From contig CALDJV010000683.1 of the NCBI GenBank assembly GCA_937899305.1, forward strand, positions 1-22,383: a stretch of DNA of 22,383 nucleotides, in the 5' to 3' direction. Made by a program: the position numbers and the translations under genes. The notes below the pieces were generated by a model. It was given only the letters and a program-made list of their open reading frames with translations, had not been told where the DNA came from and did no database searches. Numbering within the stretch: the first letter of the stretch is position 1; each line of letters starts with the position of its first letter. This document shows, piece by piece, positions 15,123-22,383 of the stretch. Source of the stretch: an uncultured Cytophagaceae bacterium (GTDB lineage Bacteria > Bacteroidota > Bacteroidia > Cytophagales > Microscillaceae).

Positions 15123-15452
15123 CTTCGGCTCAATTTACCACTATAACAAGGATTGAAACACATCCATTTTTTGTACTCCCTCGCTTAGTTGATTCTTCAA
15201 GAGGGTTTGCCACTATAACAAGGATTGAAACTTAATCGGCACTTGCAATGACCCTAAGTGCTGCCTTCTTCGAGAGCGTTTGCCACTATAAGAAGGATTG
15301 AAACCTTATTTTGTTTTCTTCAACATGCTTCCTAATTGCATCTTCGAGAGTGTTTGCCGCTATAACAAGGATTGAAACATCATTTCAGCAGAAACATACA
15401 CATCAAGTAACTCGACTTCGAAAGTGTTTGCCACTATAACAAGGGGTGAAAT
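15123..15452 (+). CRISPR. CRISPR-like block 2: five repeats and four spacers, decaying
   Basis: Repeats of 37 nt lie at 15123-15159, 15195-15231, 15268-15304, 15342-15378 and 15416-15452; spacers are 35, 36, 37 and 37 nt. The second copy is identical to the first repeat of block 1. The first copy has a diverged 5' third (CTTCGGCTCAA) but an intact 3' part. The third and fourth start CTTCGAGAG with single changes. The last is the most degenerate, ending GGGGTGAAAT, as expected for the leader-distal end. That places the leader to the left, near 14400. All spacers differ from one another. No cas genes are in the window, so the array may be served from elsewhere or be a relic. Confidence 0.88.
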
Positions 15453-15569
15453 AAGATAACCCCGTTTCGGTGAGACAAGCTATTTTTCCAAACAAGCACC
15501 TCCCAAAAATTATCTACCAAATTCCATTATATTTCTTATTTTCAGCCCATAAAGCAATCATCAAATAAT

Positions 15570-16259
15570 ATGACTCAAATTACCCAACAAACTTTTGATT
15601 TTTTATCGGCACTGGAAGCAAACAACAACCGTGAATGGTTTAATCAAAACAAAGCTACTTATGAAGCCTCCAGACAAGAGGTGGTTAGTTTTGCCGATGA
15701 ATTGCTCCAATTGATGAATGAAGGAGATGTCATTAAAAACGAGTCGGGTAAAAAAAGCATTTACCGGATTTATCGAGATGTACGTTTCTCCAAAAACAAG
15801 GCACCCTATAAAACCTATTGGGGAGGCTTTTTCAATCGTTTGGGAGCCGACCGACGCGGGGGATATCATTTTCAGGTACAACCAGGCAACTCTTTTGTGA
15901 TGGGAGGTTTTTTTGGCCCCAATTCAGAAGATTTGTTATTGCTCAGGCAGCAGTTAGATGCCGATGCTGATCCATTGAGAACCGTATTGAAAAGCAAAGC
16001 GTTTACAAGTTATTTTGGCGAATTGTTGGGAGATCGGGTAAAAACTGCCCCCAAAGGCTTTAAAAAAGACAACGAAAACATTGACCTCATCCGCCATAAA
16101 CAGTTTTTGATCAAACACACTTTTACCGATCAAGAGGTGTTATCACGAGATTTCGTAAAAAAAATAGCCGAAGGACTGCTTCATATGTTGCCTTTTTTTG
16201 AGGTGATGACCGGGTATTTAACTACTGATTTAAACGGGATTTCGTTGATTGACCGCTAA
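15570..16259 (+). CDS. DUF2461 / TIGR02453 family protein
   Basis: A 229-residue soluble protein. Family features are FDFLSALEANNNREWFNQNK at the start, IYRDVRFSKNKAPYKTYWGG (about 68-87), the YHFQVQPGNSFVMGGFFGP segment (about 98-116), and the later KGFKKDNENIDLIRHKQFLI (about 162-181). The family is widespread in Bacteroidetes and has no established function. It stands as a single gene about 117 bp after the last CRISPR-like repeat; it does not look like a CRISPR-associated gene. Confidence 0.92.
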   Translation: MTQITQQTFDFLSALEANNNREWFNQNKATYEASRQEVVSFADELLQLMNEGDVIKNESGKKSIYRIYRDVRFSKNKAPYKTYWGGFFNRLGADRRGGYHFQVQPGNSFVMGGFFGPNSEDLLLLRQQLDADADPLRTVLKSKAFTSYFGELLGDRVKTAPKGFKKDNENIDLIRHKQFLIKHTFTDQEVLSRDFVKKIAEGLLHMLPFFEVMTGYLTTDLNGISLIDR

Positions 16260-16360
16260 GCTTACATGAGGAATATAACTTTTTGAAGAAGGCATAGTAT
16301 TAACGAGTAAATAGTAGCTTTTTAATAGTAGAACAGTCCTGCACTCAAATAAGTAATATT

Positions 16361-16726
16361 ATGAAAAAACTTTTTTCCCTCACTTTCATTTTCGCTTTAG
16401 TAATGGTTGGCTTTACTGCCCAGGCTCAGTCAAACCCTGATATTCAATTGAGTTCTTTGAGTTCTGAGGAGGCCTTGAAGGACGCCCAGATTACCACTCA
16501 GGTACATTCTATGGGTAAACGTGTTTCCATCAACATGAACAATGCCCAAGATCGTATTTACAGTGTAAAAATCAAGAGCAAAGCGGGGATTCCTCAGCAG
16601 TCTTACACCAGCCGTTCGGGCAAAACCAATTTGGAAATGGATTTACAGACCTTACCCAAAGGAAAATATTTATTGGCCATTGTGACCAAAAGTAAAAAGA
16701 TTATTACATACGAGTTGTCGAAGTAA
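16361..16726 (+). CDS. Small secreted protein, DUF3244-like
   Basis: A 121-residue protein with a signal peptide (MKKLFSLTFIFALVMVGFTA, cleavage probably after AQA). The mature part, about 98 residues, has beta-strand segments RIYSVKIKSK, TNLEMDLQTLPKGKYLLAIVT and KKIITYELSK. The last 40 residues resemble the beta-sandwich of type IX secretion C-terminal domains (a Gly-Lys-Tyr turn, then a Lys-rich final strand) or the DUF3244 fold. Unlike a normal cargo, there is almost nothing ahead of it. It ends at a strong terminator shared with the convergent lipoprotein gene. Confidence 0.7.
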   Translation: MKKLFSLTFIFALVMVGFTAQAQSNPDIQLSSLSSEEALKDAQITTQVHSMGKRVSINMNNAQDRIYSVKIKSKAGIPQQSYTSRSGKTNLEMDLQTLPKGKYLLAIVTKSKKIITYELSK

Positions 16727-16789
16727 AAAAGAAGGACGCCTGAGATGCGTTACGAAATAACACACTTAAAATACGAAATAGCGTAATAA

Positions 16790-16830
16790 AAACCCTTGGT
16801 CAGGCTTCCTAACCAAGGGTTTATGTTTTT
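16790..16830. terminator. Bidirectional intrinsic terminator
   Basis: AAACCCTTGGT (16790-16800) pairs with ACCAAGGGTTT (16812-16822) around an 11-base loop that has its own AGG/CCT pairing. TATGTTTTT follows on the plus strand, and a TTTT run ends the stem on the minus strand. It closes the secreted-protein gene and the lipoprotein gene. Confidence 0.9.
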
Positions 16831-16862
16831 GGGCCAGCTTAGCAAAGTTGAAAGAATAAAAT

Positions 16863-18113
16863 TTACTTTACTTTATCTCCCAGAATACCATCTTTTTTAA
16901 TCAAGTCTCGCATCTCATCATATTTGATGTTGAGCATAGGAGGAGGCATTACGTAAGGTCCGGCCTCGTAGCGTCCATAGTAAAACTCGATTTGATCTTT
17001 CTTGAGCGCAAAATTGTTGGCAAACTCAAATTTTTCATTGTCATCTATGGTGTAGCCATATTCATTGATGGTCTTGTCATCCGGTATTTTATTGAGTTTA
17101 CGGAAAATTTTCGTGGCAATTTTTTTCAAAGCTGCTTCTGAGGTAATCAAGTCAGTGAGTAAGAGTTTTTTTCCAGTTTTGAGATCAAAATTGGCTATCG
17201 CGATGTAGTCAAACCCATGAGCCCCTCCGCTGTACCCCGAGCTAGTGACATCTACAGTAGCATACGTACCCATATTCCGAATGCTGCCTCGGGTATTCTG
17301 AATAAAATTCGACATCGCCGAACCACTCTTGCGTAAGTCAATAAAGGTTTGGATAAACCCTTTGGCCGATCGTTCCACCGCAGCTTTTGAGGGTTCTTCT
17401 ACACTAAGCGCCTTGTAGACATAATTGTTGATAGAGTCTTTCACTGCTTGATTGACCGCTTGGGTTACAATTTGATAAGCCGCAAAGAAATAAGTACAAT
17501 CATTGTTTTTGTTTTTATAATCGCAGCCTTGGTAAGTGTCTACCACTTGTTGAGGAGTAGTTTTGAGATTGTCATATTTTTGAGAAAGTACTTTAGCTTC
17601 CTTTAAAGAAACGATTTTATAGTCATCGTCAAACTCAATTTCGGTGGCAACTCGGGTTTGGTAGCCCGCCCACTCAATATTAATGGGTACCGTAGCTGTT
17701 TTGCCGTTCACTTTGAGTTCGTCTAAATCAGGAAAGTAGGTTACAAACTTTTTACCAGACAAAAAACGGTCGGCTTCATTGGCAAGCGCTTCTCCCGTGG
17801 TATTTTTCATCCCAATGTATTGCTTTACATTGTTGGCAAACAAAGATTTTATCTCTTTGTAACGAGACGCAGAAAAGAGACCACAATAGGTCTGGATGAC
17901 TTCAGTAATTTTAGGATCGGTTGTACTTCCCCCCTCAGATTGATCTCCCGATTGTGACGACTCACTAGAACCTTCGGCTGCATTACTGCCCGAGGCGGTA
18001 GTAGATGAGCTGTCTTTGTTCTCCCCAGAATTGGCTTTTTTGCCTCCTCCACAACTTGCCATGCTTACCATCAATACTGCGGCTAAAGCAAAAATGTAAT
18101 AGGTTTTTTTCAT
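16863..18113 (-). CDS. DUF3298-type lipoprotein
   Basis: A 416-residue lipoprotein. The signal sequence MKKTYYIFALAAVLMVSMAS leads to lipobox Cys21, followed by GGGKK and a Ser/Gly/Glu-rich linker to about residue 70 that should span away from the membrane. A middle domain (about 75-180) is NTF2-like in feel (VIQTYCGLFSASRYKEIKSLF). The C-terminal part matches DUF3298/RsiV-like domains: VDVTSSGYSGGAHGFDYIAI, NFDLKTGKKLLLTDLI, and FYYGRYEAGPYVMPPPMLNI. The family is often extracytoplasmic with ligand- or lysozyme-binding relatives; the function here is unknown. The start at 18113 gives a proper lipoprotein signal. It lies 94 bp after the ADP-ribosylglycohydrolase gene, with a weak hairpin in between. 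Confidence 0.85.
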   Translation of the reverse strand: MKKTYYIFALAAVLMVSMASCGGGKKANSGENKDSSSTTASGSNAAEGSSESSQSGDQSEGGSTTDPKITEVIQTYCGLFSASRYKEIKSLFANNVKQYIGMKNTTGEALANEADRFLSGKKFVTYFPDLDELKVNGKTATVPINIEWAGYQTRVATEIEFDDDYKIVSLKEAKVLSQKYDNLKTTPQQVVDTYQGCDYKNKNNDCTYFFAAYQIVTQAVNQAVKDSINNYVYKALSVEEPSKAAVERSAKGFIQTFIDLRKSGSAMSNFIQNTRGSIRNMGTYATVDVTSSGYSGGAHGFDYIAIANFDLKTGKKLLLTDLITSEAALKKIATKIFRKLNKIPDDKTINEYGYTIDDNEKFEFANNFALKKDQIEFYYGRYEAGPYVMPPPMLNIKYDEMRDLIKKDGILGDKVK

Positions 18114-18207
18114 TATTATAATTTTTAGATTTTGGTTTTCATACATCATAGGACCTTTGGTGACTGCGTTGAGTCGCCTAGTAACACAGTTATTGCGAAC
18201 GCGTTAC

Positions 18208-19167
18208 TTAAAAACATTTCTGATAAAGTTGGTGGGCCAACTCGATGATATCATCGCGACGAGCCAGTACCTGATGCCATCTTTCGGGCACCGCTTGTAC
18301 CCCATAACAAAGCCCGGCAAGTCCACCCGTGATAGCAGCAGTGGTGTCGGTGTCGTGGCCTAAATTGATCACTGACAGTACGGCCTCCGCGTAGCTATTT
18401 TCGGTTAAGAAACACCATAGGCTGGCTTCTAACGCTTCTATCACATAACCCCCCGATTTGAGATCTTCTCTAGCCACTTGCCTGATATCTTGAGTAATGC
18501 ATCGGGCAAAGTGAACCCTTTCTTCTTCGGCAAAATTTATTTTATCCCACAAGTTTAAGATATCTGCTTGCATTTTACTGTAAGCCACCGTTTTTTCTAC
18601 TCCGTAAAGTAAATATTCAGCCAAACGCAAATAAATCAGGCAACTCATGGCAGCGCGAATATGACGATGAGTCAGCGCCGAAACTTCCCATACGAGCTCA
18701 AATTGTTCTTGAATGGGTTTGCCTTTGAGGTAAAACAACAAAGGCAAGATACGCATCAAAGATCCATTGCCATTTTCCCGTTCGTCTCCGGCCCATTTTT
18801 GGGTTTTGATGGCCTCAAAATCACGTTGCTCAATATAATTTTTTAGGCGAGCAATGGCCTTGCGGGTAGTGGTGCCAATGTCAAACACCTTACCACGAGC
18901 GGTCCAATAACTTTCGTAACGCCAGGCCATAAATTTTCGGCTCATGTCGGCCAAGTCATAGCCATTGACCAACGATTCGGCCAGGCAAAGGGTCAGCGAA
19001 GTATCATCAGACCAAGTACCAGCGGGTAAATTATAAGTACCATAACCGACCATATCGGTAGCTGGACTCACTTTCATGACATAACTCCTTCTAAACTCAA
19101 AAGGCACTCCCAAGGCATCACCCATCGCAACACCAAGCAGACCATTGATCACTGGATTATTTTCCAT
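18208..19167 (-). CDS. ADP-ribosylglycohydrolase family protein (DraG-like)
   Basis: A 319-residue soluble hydrolase that would remove ADP-ribose from a modified protein or small molecule. The metal-binding motifs of the family are present: GDALGVPFEF (16-25), GTWSDDTS (50-57) with Asp54, Asp55 and Thr56, and GHDTDTTAAITGGLAG (270-285) with Asp272 and Asp274. Both halves of the two-magnesium site therefore look intact and the protein should be active. It starts five bases after the tricorn protease stop, so the two are co-transcribed. No ADP-ribosyltransferase partner is visible in this window; its substrate is unknown. Confidence 0.93.
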   Translation of the reverse strand: MENNPVINGLLGVAMGDALGVPFEFRRSYVMKVSPATDMVGYGTYNLPAGTWSDDTSLTLCLAESLVNGYDLADMSRKFMAWRYESYWTARGKVFDIGTTTRKAIARLKNYIEQRDFEAIKTQKWAGDERENGNGSLMRILPLLFYLKGKPIQEQFELVWEVSALTHRHIRAAMSCLIYLRLAEYLLYGVEKTVAYSKMQADILNLWDKINFAEEERVHFARCITQDIRQVAREDLKSGGYVIEALEASLWCFLTENSYAEAVLSVINLGHDTDTTAAITGGLAGLCYGVQAVPERWHQVLARRDDIIELAHQLYQKCF

Positions 19168-19172
19168 CTTTT

Positions 19173-22100
19173 TTAATCATTTTTAAGTTGTGTTTGTATT
19201 TCTTTGATTGCCCTCAGTAGTTGAGGGTCTTTGTTTGCTATTCTATGTTGAAAAGTATTTCGTACAAAAATATCCGGTTTTACCCCTTCTTTTTCTAGGT
19301 TTTTGCCCGCCAATGTATAACATCCCCAGGAGGGCAAGCGGTAAAACGAGCCATCTACCAGAAGTTTACCTGAAGTAAAGATAATCCAGCGGTAGGTTTC
19401 GGTGCCCACAATTTTACCCAATTTTAATTGTTTGAAGCCCGCTGCCATCATTTCTGCGTCGCTCAAAGATTGCTCATTGATGAGTAGTACAATGGGTTTG
19501 GCCGCGGGAGTAAAGTTGGGCTGAATGGTGTAGGCCCCTTCCCGGTATTTCCATTTAAGGTAAGGCTTTTGAGACAAAAATTGTAAGACATCGTTGTGTA
19601 CATTGCCGCCAGTATTGTAGCGTAGGTCTAGGATGATCCCTTTTTTACGGTAACCCTCAGCCGTCATATAGTTTAAGAACCTTTGCAACGACCCTTCGCT
19701 CATATTACGTAAGTGCACATAAGCAATTTGTTGTTTGCTGATGCTATCTACCAAATGTTTACAACGTGTTTCCCAAGCACTATACAGCAAACTACGCAAT
19801 CGCCTCGATGTGGTACCGTGCAAGCGTACTTCTATTTCTTTTTTGCCGCGTTGTAGGGTCAAAGCGATCTCTGGCATTCGGCTCGATTTGGTAAAGTATT
19901 TCTCCCGACTTTGGGTAGGATCTATTTTTTCACCATTTACCGCTACCAATACATCTCCAGGGCGAATGTTTTTCCCGGCTACATCTGCGGGACCTCCTTT
20001 TATGATTCCCGCAATTTGATAGGGGTTGACCTCATCAAACAAAAGTCCAGTGGCCGTGGTGCGGTTTTCATAAAACACAAATTCCTCTATGCCAAAAGAA
20101 CGAAAGCCCAAATGCGACGCATTGAGTTCCCCTAACATGTCATTGAGCAAAGTACGTAAGTCGTCCCTATTGTTGACTTGGGGCAGGTATTGCTCATATT
20201 TTTTTTTGATGGCTTGCCAATCCATGCCATGAAAGCTTTCATTGTAAAAATTTTCTTCCAGGTTGGCCCAAAGCTCATAAAACATTTGTTTGAATTCTAA
20301 GGCAAAGTTTTTCTGAAAAGTATGGGCCACACTGATGTTTCTTAGACTGCTGCCTACTTCATAAATTCTCCCAAACGACAATAGATATTGCCTTCCTTTG
20401 ACCTGTCGCATGGTTTGCAAACTATTGGCGCGGCTTCCTTTCAGCTTGGTAGTACGCGGACGCTTGAAGGGCTCATACACCGTTTGCCAGATATAAAAAG
20501 CGGTGCCTTTTTCGTGGTTGGAAGTATACAAAACCTTGGTTTTTGATCCTCGTTGGGTGACAAATACGCTGTTTTGGGTTCCGGTACCAGGGCCTACCCG
20601 TTCCAGACGCGACCACAAGTCGGTAAAATTGATCTGGACTTTGAGCTTTTTTTTGCGTTTCTTCTTTTTCTTGTTTGATTCGTCCTGTTCATCTTCTTTT
20701 TGCTTTCTTCTCTTGCGTTTCTTCTCAAAAAGCGCGTCGAATTTTTCAGACCTAAAAGGGCGTTCAAACTTGTCCAATGCCAAACGATATACGTGGGTTC
20801 CATTGCCAATACCACGGGGGAAAAGTGGGCGACTACGATTGGAGATAAAATACAAATACTTGCCATCGGGTGACCAACGGGGCGAAACCTCTGAAATGCC
20901 CGTTTGGGTCAATTGAATTAGCTTTTTCTTTTTGAGATGGTATAAGAAAATATCTCGCTCAAAATTTCGGTAAGCGGTATAGGTTACATATTGATCATTA
21001 GGTGAAAAACTGGGCAAGTCGTTTTGAAAACCCCATAATTCGTCTCGAGCCACCGTTTCGTTTTTAAAGGTTTTCATATGCATCACCCTTACCTCATTGC
21101 GACCACTCAGGTATACCGCCTTGCTGCGGTCACTATTGAAGCTGAGCAAACGATTGTTTTGCTTGTCCACAGTGATTTGTTTTTCTTTTCCTCGACCATT
21201 GGCCGCAATCACAAACCAGTTGATGTACCCACCTACCGTTTGGCTAAACAGCAAGGTTTTACTATTGGCCATCCAGTGTACCTCTACGATTCGGTCATCC
21301 GGTTTGGTTTTTATTTGGCGGATAAACTTCCCCTTGATGTCAGATACAAACAGTTCTCCCCGTACCACAAACGCCAGTTTTTTTCCATCGGGTGCCACAT
21401 CAAAAGCTCGAACAAAACCCGCAGTGCGGAAGGTAATGTCTTTTTTGAGAATGTTGTTTTTGAATACTTGAATATCCAACTTGATCGTCTTGCCAGTGGC
21501 TACATTATAGGTAAATAATTGATAGTCTTTTTCGAAAATAACGCTTTCGCCATTGGCACTTACAAACGGGCGTCTGATGGCTCGGTCAAATTGAGTCAAG
21601 GCGGTTTTTTTGCCATTTTTAAAGGTGTATAAATTGTATTCTCCGTTGGCTTGGTCCGAAGCAAAATAAATATTGCCTTGACGATCCAGACTGGCCCAGA
21701 GGTCTTTCCCTCGGTAAGTTGTGTATTTTTTGTAGGCTTTGGTTTTGAAGTTATAAGACTGAATATCAGGATTAAAGGCGCCCTTGTATCGTTTGCGATG
21801 CGCAAAAGTTTTGCTTTCCCAGCCTTCATTAAAAAAAAGCTCCGGAGTAGCAGGATGCTCAAACATGTGATGAACCGTATGGAAATAATGTTTGAAGAGG
21901 CGTTGGGGGGTGCCGCCCTGTATAGATACTTTGTAACCACTATAGCGATTGAAACGATTAGAGGTGAAGTAAATCCATTTGGAATCCCACGACCAAGATG
22001 CTACGTGATCGAAACCATCGTGGAAGGTGAGTTGTTTGATTTCGCCACCTTCCAGGGGCATCAAAAAAACATCGGTGTTGCCGTATTGCCCCGCCGAAAA

Positions 22101-22346
22101 AGCCAACCATTTGCCATCGGGCGATACTTTGGCGTGGGTTTCCAAGCCGCGCATGGCGGTAATCCGAGTAGCAGGTTGCTTTTTTAGATTGAGATTGACT
22201 TTCCACAAATCACCTTCGTAACTAAAGATAACCGTGCGACTATCTGGGGTAAGGGTGGGGAAGCTAGCAAAGTAAACTTCTTTGGTTTGAGCCAACGCAG
22301 ATGGGCCAATTATGAATAATGAGAAGAGTAATAAAAGGTTTTTCAT
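19173..22346 (-). CDS. Secreted tricorn-type S41 protease
   Basis: A 1057-residue exported peptidase. The signal peptide is cleaved after Ala19 (SALA-QTKEV). Residues about 25-640 are WD40/TolB-like propeller repeats with many PDSRTVIF, SPDGKWLAF, SWDSKWIYF and SPDGKYLYF blades. Helical LWANLEENFYN follows, with His706 in SFHGMDW. A PDZ domain lies around 765-815 (GGPADVAGKNIRPGDVLVAV). The tail-specific protease core holds LDLRYNTGGNVHND and SLSDAEMMAAGF with the nucleophile Ser962, and Glu1018 in the EKEGVKPDI segment. The catalytic set looks complete. The role is probably degrading peptides in the periplasm. A very basic insertion at 541-571 (runs of Lys/Arg) lies within the propeller part. 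First gene of the three on this strand. Confidence 0.92.
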   Translation of the reverse strand: MKNLLLLFSLFIIGPSALAQTKEVYFASFPTLTPDSRTVIFSYEGDLWKVNLNLKKQPATRITAMRGLETHAKVSPDGKWLAFSAGQYGNTDVFLMPLEGGEIKQLTFHDGFDHVASWSWDSKWIYFTSNRFNRYSGYKVSIQGGTPQRLFKHYFHTVHHMFEHPATPELFFNEGWESKTFAHRKRYKGAFNPDIQSYNFKTKAYKKYTTYRGKDLWASLDRQGNIYFASDQANGEYNLYTFKNGKKTALTQFDRAIRRPFVSANGESVIFEKDYQLFTYNVATGKTIKLDIQVFKNNILKKDITFRTAGFVRAFDVAPDGKKLAFVVRGELFVSDIKGKFIRQIKTKPDDRIVEVHWMANSKTLLFSQTVGGYINWFVIAANGRGKEKQITVDKQNNRLLSFNSDRSKAVYLSGRNEVRVMHMKTFKNETVARDELWGFQNDLPSFSPNDQYVTYTAYRNFERDIFLYHLKKKKLIQLTQTGISEVSPRWSPDGKYLYFISNRSRPLFPRGIGNGTHVYRLALDKFERPFRSEKFDALFEKKRKRRKQKEDEQDESNKKKKKRKKKLKVQINFTDLWSRLERVGPGTGTQNSVFVTQRGSKTKVLYTSNHEKGTAFYIWQTVYEPFKRPRTTKLKGSRANSLQTMRQVKGRQYLLSFGRIYEVGSSLRNISVAHTFQKNFALEFKQMFYELWANLEENFYNESFHGMDWQAIKKKYEQYLPQVNNRDDLRTLLNDMLGELNASHLGFRSFGIEEFVFYENRTTATGLLFDEVNPYQIAGIIKGGPADVAGKNIRPGDVLVAVNGEKIDPTQSREKYFTKSSRMPEIALTLQRGKKEIEVRLHGTTSRRLRSLLYSAWETRCKHLVDSISKQQIAYVHLRNMSEGSLQRFLNYMTAEGYRKKGIILDLRYNTGGNVHNDVLQFLSQKPYLKWKYREGAYTIQPNFTPAAKPIVLLINEQSLSDAEMMAAGFKQLKLGKIVGTETYRWIIFTSGKLLVDGSFYRLPSWGCYTLAGKNLEKEGVKPDIFVRNTFQHRIANKDPQLLRAIKEIQTQLKND

Positions 22347-22383
22347 TGACGATCATCATCAGTTTGATTGAACAACCAATAAA

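Noticed and set aside
14481..15452. The repeats as integron attC sites because they flank small ORFs.
   Set aside because: They are direct 37-nt repeats with regular 35-37-nt spacers and the GATTGAAAC end typical of CRISPR; they lack the imperfect palindrome of attC sites, and no integrase is present.
20503..20916. A 137-residue plus-strand frame opposite the tricorn-type protease.
   Set aside because: It is the antisense of the Lys/Arg-rich region, giving a Phe/Ser-rich low-complexity product, and has no homology signs; a shadow of the real gene.

Overview
The window looks like a chromosomal segment of a Bacteroidetes bacterium, probably a Cytophagales member of the Microscilla type. The evidence is a DUF4270 lipoprotein beside glmS, promoters matching the Bacteroidetes TTTG / TAnnTTTG pattern, a metY-metX-hom operon, many MKK-type signal peptides and lipoboxes, and a protein with an eCIS-type DUF4157 core. 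The genus is an inference; no rRNA or marker gene is present to fix it.

Layout. (1) 1-631: a hairpin, then a small STAS/SEC14-like protein. (2) 671-3145, minus strand: panC, panD and a YbhN-like membrane protein, giving two pantothenate (coenzyme A) steps. (3) 3281-7375, plus strand: a glycogen-synthase-like protein with only the N-terminal half, a DUF4270 lipoprotein overlapping it, and glmS for cell-envelope amino-sugar supply. (4) 7499-11521, plus strand: a SAM-responsive riboswitch, a 37-codon upstream ORF ending in five consecutive cysteine codons, then metY, metX and hom. Hom supplies homoserine, MetX acetylates it and MetY adds sulfide. The leader thus appears able to sense both the end product (SAM) and cysteine status. 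(5) 11605-14144, minus strand: a 613-residue DUF4157 protein with two annexin-like repeats and an unrecognised C-terminus, plus a small partner gene. (6) 14481-15452: a CRISPR-like array of seven 37-nt repeats, interrupted after the second repeat by a 531-nt segment with two tightly coupled small unknown genes. No cas gene lies in the window. (7) 15570-16726, plus strand: a DUF2461 protein and a small secreted protein. (8) 16863-22346, minus strand: a tricorn-type S41 protease, an ADP-ribosylglycohydrolase and a DUF3298 lipoprotein, ending at a terminator shared with the convergent gene.

The three places most worth attention are the riboswitch plus poly-cysteine leader of the methionine operon, the two-gene cassette inside the CRISPR-like array, and the DUF4157/annexin-like protein with its partner. 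Most of the rest is ordinary housekeeping sequence. Calls rest on reading motifs by eye; no database or folding search was run.
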